Assembly (NCBI GenBank): GCA_902500695.1
Contig: CABVRQ010000099.1
Location: 4,095 to 12,157, forward strand
Length of the DNA: 8,063 nucleotides
Direction of reading: 5' to 3'
Source of the DNA: an uncultured Nitrospira sp.
Lineage (GTDB): Bacteria > Nitrospirota > Nitrospiria > Nitrospirales > UBA8639
The stretch's first letter is position 1. Each line of letters begins with the position of its first letter. The position numbers were made by a program, and so were the translations under genes. Positions 1 through 7,120 of this stretch are shown piece by piece. The notes beneath the pieces are model-generated. The model saw only the letters and a list, made by a program, of their open reading frames with translations. It searched no databases and had not been told where the DNA came from.

Positions 1-10
1 TCTTTTGAGG

Positions 11-337
11 TTACTCGTTTGAAAGATTGTGGATCTGTTGTTCCAGTTCTTCGATGCGGTCCAACAATTCCAAGGCCACGCTGACTCCAGGCCAATTAAT
101 CCCTAAGTCTCGATGTAACCGGAGGCCACGTCCCAACCGGTGAAGCGCGTCTTCCGGAAAAAACACCGTTCCGTGCGGGTCGGGTTCCGGTGGTTGAATG
201 ATTTCCCATCGCAGACAGACCTCCAAGACGTCTTCGCCAATTCCTAATCGGGCACACACTTCTTCCTGGCGGATGCTCCCGGAGGTAATGATTTCCGCAG
301 TAACCTGTTCCAAGGTGGGTTGTGGTTCTTCAGTCAT
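11..337 (-). CDS. cbpM: Chaperone modulator CbpM (MerR-like helix-turn-helix)
   Basis: This 108-residue protein resembles CbpM, the small partner that binds the J-domain of CbpA and blocks its stimulation of DnaK. Residues 8-75 look like the MerR-type winged-helix fold of the family: an HTH-like stretch at about 20-45 (SIRQEEVCARLGIGEDVL), then a wing region with a PHGTVFFPEDAL segment. Residues 70-105 hold the typical GLRLHRDLGINWPG segment, followed by a Leu/Glu-rich helix likely to form a coiled coil (LELLDRIEELEQQI). Length is close to the roughly 100 residues usual for CbpM. The start is set by a perfect AGGAGG six bases upstream. It overlaps the end of the DnaJ-like gene by 8 nt (ATGACTGA), so translational coupling and matched expression are likely. 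The DNA-binding-like fold makes a MerR regulator the alternative, but the partner gene strongly favours CbpM. Confidence 0.88.
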   Translation of the reverse strand: MTEEPQPTLEQVTAEIITSGSIRQEEVCARLGIGEDVLEVCLRWEIIQPPEPDPHGTVFFPEDALHRLGRGLRLHRDLGINWPGVSVALELLDRIEELEQQIHNLSNE

Positions 338-1289
338 GGGTGGCCTCCTGAAGAAGGGTTGAACGGGGATCGGGATGATCGAATTTTGCTAATTGTTCAT
401 AGAGCACTTGTTCATCGGGAGAGGGAGTCTCAGGGGTGACGATGTCGAGAACTACAAACTGATCCCCATGCCCTCCGGTTCGCTTGGGCAGTCCCTTGCC
501 TTTTAATCGCATTCGTTGTTGAGATTGGCTTCCAGCCGGAATTTTCAGGCGGACCGTTCCGGATAATGTAGGTACCGGCATGTCGGTGCCCAATACGGCT
601 TCCCATGGCCAAAGGGGGAGAGTCACCACAATATCTGAATCTTTACGTTGAAACACGGGATGAGGGGCAATCTGGACATGAAATAATAAATCCCCCGGTG
701 GTCCTCCTCCGCGACCCGGTGCGCCTTTCCCTTTTACGCGAAGGCGTTCGCCATCTCGCACTCCAGCTGGAATGCGGACTTCAATCGGACGAGGAGTTCC
801 ACTGGCATCAGGAAGATTTAAGGCCCGGCGTGTACCCGTGAAGGCTTCTCGTAGTGAGATCGGTAGATTGGCTTCCAGGTCGGCCCCTGCCATGGCGAAG
901 CCGCGAAAGCCGGCCCCTTCCCGTTGAGCCCCCTGGCGGAACATGGATTCAAATATATCACTGAAATCACCGCCTCCCTGGGTATATCCGCTAGGACCTC
1001 CTCCTGGATACGCCCCTCCGCCTTGTTGTCGTGCCCGTTCATAGGCCTCGGCTTCCTTCCAGTTCATGCCGTATTGATCGTATTTTTTTCTATTTCCCTC
1101 ATCCCCTAAGACTTCATAGGCTTCATTCAGCTCTTTGAATTTTTTTTCCATTTCCGCCTTTTTTTCGCCGGGATGTAAATCCGGATGATACTGGCGAGCC
1201 AGCCGACGATAGGCTTTTTTGAGCTCTTTGGCATCGACGGTTTTTTTGACCCCCAGTATGTCGTAAAAATCTTGTTGTGCGGATGCCAT
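330..1289 (-). CDS. cbpA: DnaJ-family co-chaperone, CbpA type (curved DNA-binding protein)
   Basis: This 319-residue J-protein would stimulate DnaK ATPase and deliver substrates; CbpA homologues also bind curved DNA. The J-domain is at about 7-72, with the essential HPD motif at 35-37 and KKAYRRLARQY on helix II. A Gly-rich linker follows (89-107), containing three GGG runs and a DFSDIFESMF segment. Residues 137-287 form the two beta-barrel substrate-binding domains (VRIPAGVRDGERLRVKGKG at 171-189; LKIPAGSQSQQRMRLKGKG at 248-266). There is no CxxCxGxG zinc finger, which separates it from true DnaJ and fits class B/CbpA; length is near that of E. coli CbpA (about 306). AAGGA nine bases upstream supports the ATG start. 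It is the first gene of a pair with cbpM, which overlaps its stop codon. No heat-shock promoter or CIRCE element was seen upstream. Confidence 0.92.
   Translation of the reverse strand: MASAQQDFYDILGVKKTVDAKELKKAYRRLARQYHPDLHPGEKKAEMEKKFKELNEAYEVLGDEGNRKKYDQYGMNWKEAEAYERARQQGGGAYPGGGPSGYTQGGGDFSDIFESMFRQGAQREGAGFRGFAMAGADLEANLPISLREAFTGTRRALNLPDASGTPRPIEVRIPAGVRDGERLRVKGKGAPGRGGGPPGDLLFHVQIAPHPVFQRKDSDIVVTLPLWPWEAVLGTDMPVPTLSGTVRLKIPAGSQSQQRMRLKGKGLPKRTGGHGDQFVVLDIVTPETPSPDEQVLYEQLAKFDHPDPRSTLLQEATHD
344..349 (-). promoter_or_regulatory. Ribosome binding site of cbpM
   Basis: On the minus strand the sequence reads AGGAGG, then six bases (CCACCC), then ATG. It lies inside the last codons of the upstream DnaJ-like gene, so the modulator can be translated efficiently from the shared mRNA. 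It fixes the cbpM start. Confidence 0.8.
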
Positions 1290-1599
1290 AAATGAAAATC
1301 CTTGACTAGTTTAAAAAGGGTCTAAACTCATGGAGAACAACGGGATGCCTCGTACCTATAAAACTAGCGTGTTTCCACAAAAGAATACAAGAGACAACTT
1401 TTCTGAAAAGCATTCTATCGTAATCATTGAGCAACCTGAATACTAATCGTTGGATCCTTGAAATACTGAAGGCGATTCGTGGAGCGAAAGGAATGCGGCA
1501 ATGAAATTTTCTCAATGAGGACCTTGTTTCAGGAAACCAGAGGGCTCAATGTTGGGGCCATTACCCCGTGGTTATTTGATGCTGTTGTTGCAGAGGGAC
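1290..1599. other. Intergenic spacer between rlaP-like gene and cbpA
   Basis: This 310-nt spacer separates two minus-strand units and should hold the cbpA promoter and the end of the upstream transcript. I found no convincing -35/-10 pair, sigma-32 or CIRCE element for cbpA; TATAGG near 1357-1362 (minus) lacks a good -35. A short GGGG-CCATTA-CCCC hairpin (1554-1567) lies just past the nucleotidyltransferase stop but has no following U-tract on the minus strand. Small plus-strand reading frames (1330-1446, 38 codons; 1515-1646, 43 codons) do not resemble any family I know. The stretch is AT-richer than the flanking genes, as expected for noncoding DNA. Confidence 0.6.
1299..1303 (-). promoter_or_regulatory. 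Ribosome binding site of cbpA
   Basis: AAGGA on the minus strand, nine bases before the ATG at 1289. It supports this start for the DnaJ-like gene. Confidence 0.55.
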
Positions 1600-2280
1600 T
1601 CAAGGGGAAAGAAATCCGCGGCGAATGGCAACCAGAAAATCATTGATGCGTGGCAGATCCCTTTGATCCCGGCATCCAGGAAGTAATTGCCGTGCCTGCG
1701 TCGTGAGTTCTTCCCCCCATTCCATCACCTCTCCTAACTGGTATTGCCCATTCTTGATGTGAGCCAGCTGTTCGCCTGCCGACGTGTCCCCAATGCGGAT
1801 GTGAAAACTTCCTGACTTCAGCAATTCACACAGGTTGAAGAGAGTCCGGATATAGGCGGCGGCATACTTTGCCGGACGTCCATCTTTCTTATCCAGCAAC
1901 TTGGTGCGTTGATTATTGGCATAGTTGGTAAAGGCCTCAAAGGCTTTTTGAGGCGACCATAGGGCCGGCAACAGGATGCGCAGTTGTTCTCCCCAGGCAT
2001 CGGCTGTGATAACCGGGGCCACTAACGTCTCAAGAATAAGCGGATGGCCCTGTGTTCCCAGCAGAAGAAATTGTCCGACCTCCCATGCCGTTTCATCGCC
2101 ATCTCCCTTGGTCCACTGCGTGGTTGGATACTTGAATCCCAACTGAAACATTTCCTCAGTCCGGATAACATAGATCCGGCGGTAATCCCGGTCGCTCTTT
2201 TCGGAGGCCAAACCATGGGCATGGGAACCTACGAGAACCTTGAGGATCGTATGCGTGCGATCAGGTGTGTGTGAGTCCAT
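1600..2280 (-). CDS. RlaP-like predicted nucleotidyltransferase (DNA polymerase beta superfamily)
   Basis: This 226-residue protein fits the RlaP/YcgL group of minimal nucleotidyltransferases. The active-site signature is GSHAHGLASEKSDRDYR at 18-34: the GS motif followed by D30 and D32, which would bind the two metal ions. A likely third acidic residue is E67, in DETAWEVGQFLLL. The next segment, GHPLILETLVAP (78-89), matches the family's GNPNxLELLF block. The C-terminal half is helical, with KYAAAYIRTLFNLCELLKSG at 138-157 resembling the family's conserved helix. Substrate and role are unknown for most members; RNA or protein nucleotidylation is possible. It starts 24 nt after the DUF4010 gene on the same strand, so co-transcription is likely. 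No good Shine-Dalgarno precedes the ATG, so the start is moderately certain. No transmembrane segment or second domain is seen. Confidence 0.75.
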   Translation of the reverse strand: MDSHTPDRTHTILKVLVGSHAHGLASEKSDRDYRRIYVIRTEEMFQLGFKYPTTQWTKGDGDETAWEVGQFLLLGTQGHPLILETLVAPVITADAWGEQLRILLPALWSPQKAFEAFTNYANNQRTKLLDKKDGRPAKYAAAYIRTLFNLCELLKSGSFHIRIGDTSAGEQLAHIKNGQYQLGEVMEWGEELTTQARQLLPGCRDQRDLPRINDFLVAIRRGFLSP

Positions 2281-2304
2281 GGGTATTCTTGTGGATGGAA
2301 ATCG

Positions 2305-3600
2305 TTACAGCTGCCGGAAGCCGAAGAGGAGCAAAATGAGACTGCCGGTTGCCAAAATGGCGATCATTCCGGGCGCCACATATTTCATGAGTGGTTTTCC
2401 TCCGAACCATCCTGCTAACAAAAGCTTTACGATCGTATTTGTCATGGCCGCGAGAGTGATGGCTGTGGCGGCAGTCCAGGCCAGCAGTCCATCCTGCTGT
2501 AATCGGACAATTGACAACATGATGGCATCCACGTCGGTGGTTCCGGCCAGGAGACTGGACGCATACAACCCTTGATCGCCCAGGTAGGTTTGGGCGGCTT
2601 TCGAGATGAACAGGACTCCGGCATACAATACACCAAATCCCAGGGCCGGACGTAATTCGAATGGATTCCGATGGGAGATGTCCGGACCATCCGGCGGTAT
2701 GCGTTGCGCTTTGCTAAATAAGATGAAACTCATGACATACCCGCAGAGGGCCATGCCCCCCAAAGGGGCGAGAAGCATGAGAAACAGATCCGGTTGCAGA
2801 AGGCTCACGATGACCAGCATCCTGGCAAACATGGTGCTGGCCGCGCCCAGGATGGCCGTCGCTCCTGGCAGGGCTAGACGCGGGTTTTCCCCTGCTTGGG
2901 TGGCCATGCTGATGGTGACGGCGGTGGAAGAGACCAGGCCTCCCACAATGCCTGTTGTGGCAAGGCCTTTATGGGAACCGATGATGCGAGTGCAGAGATA
3001 TCCTAAAAAACTCACTCCCGCAATGAGAACGACCATGATGCCGGTATGGAAGGGATTGAGGACATCCAGAGGGCCGAAGGTGCGGTTGGGGAGGAGAGGC
3101 AGGACGACGAGCGCTAAAATGACAAACTTAGCCGTCGCATAGATATCACCATCGGACACCTGTTGCACCACATGATGCAGTCGTTCTTTTAAGGACAGCA
3201 GGGCCATGACGACCCCTGCGCTGCCGACAATGAGGAGATACCGATGTGGTGGATCAATCGGGAGGGCAGGGAGTAGGGCGAGAACTCCCAGGAGAAACGT
3301 GATCAGGGCGGCGAGTGGGGTGATGATCCCAGGTGGATCCTTTCGACCCCATTCTTTGTCGTACGCGACAGCCAGAAGCGCGCCAAGAATCAGGAATGTG
3401 GCAATAATAGGCCATACGCCAAGGACCTGGGAGATAAACGCCGACATGGCTCCGGCAAGGGCGATCAAGGGAAAGGTCCGTACGCCACCGATTCCGGTTT
3501 TGCGCTCGACGCTCAGATTCTGCTGACGTTCCAAGCCAATCAACGCTCCTGCGGCGAGGGCTACCAGAAAGCCAAGAATGGATTCTTCAATGGTCATCAT
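2305..3600 (-). CDS. MgtC/SapB and DUF4010 domain multi-pass membrane protein
   Basis: This 431-residue integral membrane protein has about a dozen hydrophobic segments. The N-terminal part (about 8-140) is MgtC/SapB-like, with GALIGLERQ at 18-26 and GGVRTFPLIALAGA at 38-51. The C-terminal part (about 180-405) carries DUF4010 hallmarks: GGLVSSTAVT at 220-229, NPFELRPAL at 312-320 and GTTDVDAI at 353-360. MgtC proteins are linked to growth at low magnesium and to inhibition of F-type ATP synthase, but the two-domain MgtC-DUF4010 form has no settled function; inner-membrane transport or regulation is inference. Two adjacent ATG codons (3600 and 3597) could start translation, and neither has a clear Shine-Dalgarno. 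The gene is complete for the family. The nucleotidyltransferase gene follows after 24 nt, and an oppositely oriented gamma-glutamyltransferase lies upstream. Confidence 0.85.
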   Translation of the reverse strand: MMTIEESILGFLVALAAGALIGLERQQNLSVERKTGIGGVRTFPLIALAGAMSAFISQVLGVWPIIATFLILGALLAVAYDKEWGRKDPPGIITPLAALITFLLGVLALLPALPIDPPHRYLLIVGSAGVVMALLSLKERLHHVVQQVSDGDIYATAKFVILALVVLPLLPNRTFGPLDVLNPFHTGIMVVLIAGVSFLGYLCTRIIGSHKGLATTGIVGGLVSSTAVTISMATQAGENPRLALPGATAILGAASTMFARMLVIVSLLQPDLFLMLLAPLGGMALCGYVMSFILFSKAQRIPPDGPDISHRNPFELRPALGFGVLYAGVLFISKAAQTYLGDQGLYASSLLAGTTDVDAIMLSIVRLQQDGLLAWTAATAITLAAMTNTIVKLLLAGWFGGKPLMKYVAPGMIAILATGSLILLLFGFRQL

Positions 3601-3664
3601 GGTCAGGGTTATTGAAACAGGATATAAAGGGGAAAGGATTGAGAATCATTCATCGATCAGATGT

Positions 3665-3685
3665 TCACCCAATACTCACCCAATA
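3665..3685. repeat. Short tandem direct repeat TCACCCAATA x2
   Basis: Two exact copies of the 10-mer TCACCCAATA (3665-3674 and 3676-3685) are separated by one base. They lie in the 5' region shared by the divergent DUF4010 and gamma-glutamyltransferase genes. The 11-bp period is close to one helical turn, so a tandem regulator site is conceivable, but two copies of a 10-mer could also be incidental. Confidence 0.5.
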
Positions 3686-3934
3686 TGAAGTGAGAAGCAA
3701 GAAGCGGGCTCAATAGAACAAGCCAAGGTGTTTATGGAATGGTACCTGGTGGCGTGGAAAGCCCGGTTTTGTTTTGGGAACTTTTCAAGGTATTCTGAAA
3801 TCCGGTTCAACCACAGATAGGAAAATTCAGAGGAAGATGGAAGCCTCCCATCCTCTCACTCAGTTTTGCTGTTTGGTTGGCTCTGTGAAATGTATCAACC
3901 GCTCTCTGGCATGATGACGTCCAAGGTCCCGCAG

Positions 3935-5692
3935 ATGAACATCACTCCTCATTGGGCACCGGCAGGGAAGGCGCGCTTGACGTGGATGGTTGTCTGTTGG
4001 GTGTTGGTCTCGATTTTTTCGAACGATGTGTTGGCGCAAGACACGCCCATCTTTTCCCACCGGGAAATCTTTCATCCTATCTATGCTGAACATGGAATGG
4101 TCGTCAGTCAGGAGGCCATGGCCACCCGTGTGGGTGTGGATATCTTGAAAGCCGGGGGAAATGCGATTGATGCTGCGGTGGGAGTGGGATTTGCGTTGGC
4201 TGTCACGCTTCCCCAGGCCGGGAATCTTGGGGGCGGCGGATTTCTGCTGATCTATCATGTAGAGAAGAATGCCGCTATGGCCCTCGACTATCGCGAAGTG
4301 GCTCCTGCCGCCGCATTGCCGCAGATGTTTCTTGATGAGGAAGGCACGGTAGACCAGTCACGCCTTCGCTTCAGCCATCAGTCTGTCGGTGTTCCCGGCA
4401 CGGTCGCGGGTTTGGTGGAAGCCCTTGAAGCGCACGGTACCCTGTCTCTTCCAGAAGTGCTGGCTCCGGCAATCCGGCTCGCCCGGGAAGGAATCATCGT
4501 CTCCCCTGATTTGGCCATGGCGATTCAAGAACATGCGACACAGCTTTCTCAGTGGCCCTCTACACGACGCATTTTTTTTCAGGCGGATGGGACGCCGTAC
4601 CGGCCAGGGGATCGGTTGATCCAGAACGAACTGGCGTGGTCGCTGCAACAAATTTCCGAGCAGGGGCCGGGGGCCTTTTATGACGGACCTATTGCAGAGC
4701 GGGTGACCGCCGGGATGCGTGCGCATGGAGGGTTGATCACCAAGGAAGACTTGCGTCGCTATCGTGCGATCTGGCGGAAACCGGTGCGGGGCACGTATCG
4801 CGGGTACGACATTGTGTCAATGCCCCCTCCCAGTTCCGGTGGCGTTCATCTGATACAAATGCTGAATATTCTGGAACACGAGCCCATGAAGACTTTTGGC
4901 CACAATAGTGCCAGGTCCATTCACTGGCTGGTTGAGAGTATGAAACTCGCTTATGCGGACCGGAGCCGTTGGCTGGGCGATCCTGAATATGTGCCGGTCC
5001 CCGTACAGGGTCTGATCTCGAAGGCCTATGCGAAAGTCTTACATGCCGCCATTGACCCGCAGAAGGCCCGTCCCTCATCGAGTATCCAGCCCTCTAACCT
5101 TTTGCCCTACGAGGGTCGGGACACCACGCACTTTTCGGTTATGGATAAAGACGGCAATGTGGTGTCGAACACCTATACCATCAATTTCAGTTTTGGGAGC
5201 GGCATTGTGGCCGAGGGCACCGGAATTCTGTTGAACAATGAAATGGATGATTTTGTGGCGAAACCAGGAACGCCGAATGCTTACGGTCTGATGGGATCGA
5301 CCGCCAATGCAATTGAACCGGGAAAGCGTCCCCTCTCCTCGATGACCCCGACCCTGGTTCTGCACAAAGGGAAGCCGTTCCTCGCCACCGGAAGTCCGGG
5401 AGGAAGTCATATCATCACCACGACGCTTCAAATTATTGTGAATGTCATTGATCATGACATGAACCTGGCTTCTGCCACCGCAGCCCCCCGAGTCCATCAT
5501 CAATGGATGCCCGACAAGGTCAGAGTGGAGCATGGAGTCAGTCCGGACACGCTGGCCATACTTGAACAACGGGGTCACACAATCACCCTCGAAGAAGCCA
5601 TGGGCGGAGCTCAAAGCATTCTCAAGGGACCGCAGGGGTTCTATGGGGCGTCCGATCCTCGAAAGCCGGATTCCCTGGCCGCCGGGTATTAA
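3935..5692 (+). CDS. ggt: Gamma-glutamyltransferase (gamma-glutamyltranspeptidase), periplasmic
   Basis: This enzyme cleaves the gamma-glutamyl bond of glutathione and related compounds and transfers the glutamyl group to water or amino acids. The precursor (585 residues from this start) is made for self-cleavage into large and small subunits. The nucleophile is T397 in DTTHFSVMD, which becomes the small-subunit N-terminus (T391 in E. coli). Other family residues are R120 in LDYREVAP, D439 in NEMDDF and the oxyanion pair S468/S469 in PLSSM. The lid-loop region (KPGTPNAYG) is present, and the end YGASDPR...AAGY is canonical. Residues 1-34 look like a Sec signal peptide (hydrophobic 18-28, VLA|Q). 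I chose ATG 3935 for AAGG at eight-base spacing and for length agreement with E. coli. In-frame ATGs at 3890, 3911 and 3914 and a TTG at 3866 are possible but lack a Shine-Dalgarno. It stands alone as a gene, convergent with the alcohol dehydrogenase. Confidence 0.95.
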   Translation: MNITPHWAPAGKARLTWMVVCWVLVSIFSNDVLAQDTPIFSHREIFHPIYAEHGMVVSQEAMATRVGVDILKAGGNAIDAAVGVGFALAVTLPQAGNLGGGGFLLIYHVEKNAAMALDYREVAPAAALPQMFLDEEGTVDQSRLRFSHQSVGVPGTVAGLVEALEAHGTLSLPEVLAPAIRLAREGIIVSPDLAMAIQEHATQLSQWPSTRRIFFQADGTPYRPGDRLIQNELAWSLQQISEQGPGAFYDGPIAERVTAGMRAHGGLITKEDLRRYRAIWRKPVRGTYRGYDIVSMPPPSSGGVHLIQMLNILEHEPMKTFGHNSARSIHWLVESMKLAYADRSRWLGDPEYVPVPVQGLISKAYAKVLHAAIDPQKARPSSSIQPSNLLPYEGRDTTHFSVMDKDGNVVSNTYTINFSFGSGIVAEGTGILLNNEMDDFVAKPGTPNAYGLMGSTANAIEPGKRPLSSMTPTLVLHKGKPFLATGSPGGSHIITTTLQIIVNVIDHDMNLASATAAPRVHHQWMPDKVRVEHGVSPDTLAILEQRGHTITLEEAMGGAQSILKGPQGFYGASDPRKPDSLAAGY

Positions 5693-5716
5693 GCCGATAT
5701 TGTCAATGTGATTGAG

Positions 5717-5745
5717 AACACCGGGGGACGGGCAGTATCGGTGTT
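5717..5745. terminator. Possible hairpin terminator between convergent genes
   Basis: AACACCG (5717-5723) and CGGTGTT (5739-5745) form a perfect 7-bp stem with a 15-nt loop. It sits 24 nt after the gamma-glutamyltransferase stop and 38 nt past the alcohol dehydrogenase stop on the other strand, where a shared bidirectional terminator would be expected. There is no adjacent U-tract; a TTTTT run lies about 15 nt downstream on the plus strand (5761-5765). The loop is large, so this is tentative. Confidence 0.35.
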
Positions 5746-5783
5746 AGCAATCGCGGCCTGTTTTTCAATCGAGAGTTGAGGCC

Positions 5784-6785
5784 TTACCTCACATGCAACA
5801 CTCCCGCGCCTTGGATGGTTCCGGCTTTTAATTGTTGGAGTGCCAGATTGGCTTCCTCTAATTGAAAAGGAACCGTGTGGGTGCGAATGGGAATGGCGGC
5901 GGCCTCCTTTAACAGGTCCAATCCATCCTGGCGGGTGTTGGCGGTGACGCTTTGGAGTGTCCGTTCCTGAAACAGATCGAGGGTATAGTCTAAGGATGGA
6001 ATGGGCGTCATATAGATACCGGCTAAGGCAAGGGTGCCGCCTTTTTCCAATGCCCGAAGGGCTGGAGGTACCAGTTCACCAGCCGGGGCAAACATGATCG
6101 CCGAATGAAGGGGGTCCGGTGGCATCTCCGAGGCCGTTCCGACCCACACCGCTCCCAGTTCACGAGCCAGGGTGCGATGTTCTTCCCGTAAGGAACACAC
6201 ATAGACTTCGCACCCCCAATGCCGTGCGATTTGAATCGTGATGTGGGCCGATGCCCCGAACCCGTAAAGCCCCAGCCGTTGGCCGGGTTTAACCTGACTA
6301 CGACGCAGGGCGCGATAGCCGATGATGCCGGCACACAACAGCGGGGCGGCCTCTTCGTCTGTAAACACGGATGGAATAGGGTAGGCGAATTGTTCAGAGA
6401 CCAGCGCGTATTCGGCGTAGCCACCGTTGACGTGATATCCGGTGAAGGTAGCCTGCGCGCAAAGATTTTCCCGCCCTGCCTTACAGAACTCACAGGTCCC
6501 GCAGGTTGCCTGGAGCCAGGCGATGCCTACTCGATCACCTTCTTTGATCTTCTTAACTTCCTGTCCCACTTGATCCACGATGCCGACAGTTTCATGTCCA
6601 GGGACAATGGGGCGAGTGGATGGTGGCAGTTCGCCTTCGACGACATGCAGATCAGTGCGGCACACTCCGCAGACATGAACCTTGACGCGAACCTGGCCGG
6701 GACCCGGTTCCGGTTTGGGGATATCGCGAGCTCGTAAAGGACCCGTCGCGACATCGGCGTCCTGTTCTAAGATCATGGCATTCAT
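5784..6785 (-). CDS. Zinc-dependent alcohol dehydrogenase, MDR superfamily
   Basis: This is a full-length medium-chain dehydrogenase that would interconvert an alcohol and aldehyde with NAD(P). Numbering from the first ATG (6788), the catalytic zinc ligands are C43 in GVCRTDLH, H65/E66 in PGHE and C152 in LLCAG. The structural zinc lobe has C96, C99, C102 and C110 (CGTCEFCKAGRENLC). The Rossmann glycines are in GLYGFGASAH (173-182). It looks closest to the CAD/AdhA-like zinc-binding subgroup rather than to class III formaldehyde dehydrogenase, because it is short (about 333 residues) and lacks that extra sequence. Substrate cannot be told. AGGAG lies six bases before the second ATG (6785) and only three before the first (6788), so I prefer the second. 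It is a single gene, divergent from mtgA. Confidence 0.92.
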   Translation of the reverse strand: MNAMILEQDADVATGPLRARDIPKPEPGPGQVRVKVHVCGVCRTDLHVVEGELPPSTRPIVPGHETVGIVDQVGQEVKKIKEGDRVGIAWLQATCGTCEFCKAGRENLCAQATFTGYHVNGGYAEYALVSEQFAYPIPSVFTDEEAAPLLCAGIIGYRALRRSQVKPGQRLGLYGFGASAHITIQIARHWGCEVYVCSLREEHRTLARELGAVWVGTASEMPPDPLHSAIMFAPAGELVPPALRALEKGGTLALAGIYMTPIPSLDYTLDLFQERTLQSVTANTRQDGLDLLKEAAAIPIRTHTVPFQLEEANLALQQLKAGTIQGAGVLHVR

Positions 6786-6791
6786 CATTCA

Positions 6792-6796
6792 CTCCT
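6792..6796 (-). promoter_or_regulatory. Ribosome binding site of the alcohol dehydrogenase gene
   Basis: AGGAG on the minus strand, three bases before the ATG at 6788 and six before the ATG at 6785. The spacing favours the second ATG as the true start. Confidence 0.65.
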
Positions 6797-6847
6797 AATT
6801 GGGGTAAAAATATCGATTTTGCCATTCAGGCATTGGGCGAACGGGGG

Positions 6848-6872
6848 ATGATAATCTATCCAGAGTTATCAT
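6848..6872. promoter_or_regulatory. Inverted repeat, possible operator or small hairpin
   Basis: ATGATAA (6848-6854) and TTATCAT (6866-6872) are perfect inverted copies with an 11-nt spacer; G·U pairs could lengthen an RNA stem slightly. It lies about 60 nt upstream of the alcohol dehydrogenase start. The centre-to-centre distance of 18 bp suits a dimeric regulator, and a TATCAT -10-like sequence falls within it. An operator is inference; there is no adjacent U-tract for a terminator. Confidence 0.4.
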
Positions 6873-7002
6873 TCTGAGCCAGGGGCGAAGAATCTGTGCC
6901 CAGGTGGAGCCGCGCCATCATAAATTGCAATCCTCTTTGTGGTCTTATTTTTAAATCACTCTAGGTTCGGTTAAATGGGTCCACGTTGCCACGCAAAATC
7001 AT

Positions 7003-7030
7003 TGGACAACCATCTCGTTAAATTGATACT
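7003..7030 (+). promoter_or_regulatory. Weak sigma-70-like promoter candidate for mtgA
   Basis: TGGACA (7003-7008, five of six bases of the -35 consensus), a 16-nt spacer, then GATACT (7025-7030, four of six of the -10). It would give a 5' leader of about 80 nt before mtgA. Matches of this quality occur by chance. Confidence 0.28.
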
Positions 7031-7120
7031 TACGTTGGGCACCATTGAGTCTGTGCTCTCATCAGGGCATCATCATAGCCTATCCGTCGAGACAGGTGAA
7101 GGTCAGTCAAGAACACCAGC

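Larger units (their letters stand above)
6789..7120. other. Divergent intergenic region between alcohol dehydrogenase and mtgA
   Basis: This 332-nt region should hold two divergent promoters. It contains one inverted repeat (6848-6872), described separately, and one weak plus-strand promoter candidate (7003-7030). No convincing promoter was found for the alcohol dehydrogenase; TATCAT on the minus strand overlaps the inverted repeat (6847-6852) but lacks a -35. A 49-codon plus-strand frame (6975-7124) ends by overlapping the mtgA start but has no recognisable family. No tRNA or riboswitch was seen. Confidence 0.55.

Noticed and set aside
1330..1446. Plus-strand 38-codon frame with an AAGGG motif about 9 nt upstream
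   Set aside because: Too short, low complexity of evidence, no recognisable domain, and it lies where the cbpA leader and promoter should be.
1456..1485. CTTGAAA resembling a sigma-32 -35 element
   Set aside because: It is on the plus strand, pointing away from cbpA, and no CCCCAT-like -10 follows.
1306..1515. Minus-strand 69-codon frame in the spacer upstream of cbpA
   Set aside because: Composition and sequence look random, with no family motif, no Shine-Dalgarno and AT-rich noncoding-like DNA.
1554..1567. GGGG-CCATTA-CCCC hairpin as a terminator for the nucleotidyltransferase gene
   Set aside because: Only four base pairs and no U-tract on the minus strand.
2606..3142. 178-codon plus-strand frame opposite the DUF4010 gene
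   Set aside because: Arg/Met/Pro-rich shadow of the transmembrane coding sequence on the other strand.
5075..5614. 179-codon minus-strand frame inside the gamma-glutamyltransferase gene
   Set aside because: Antisense shadow of a gene with full conserved motifs; its translation has no domain features.
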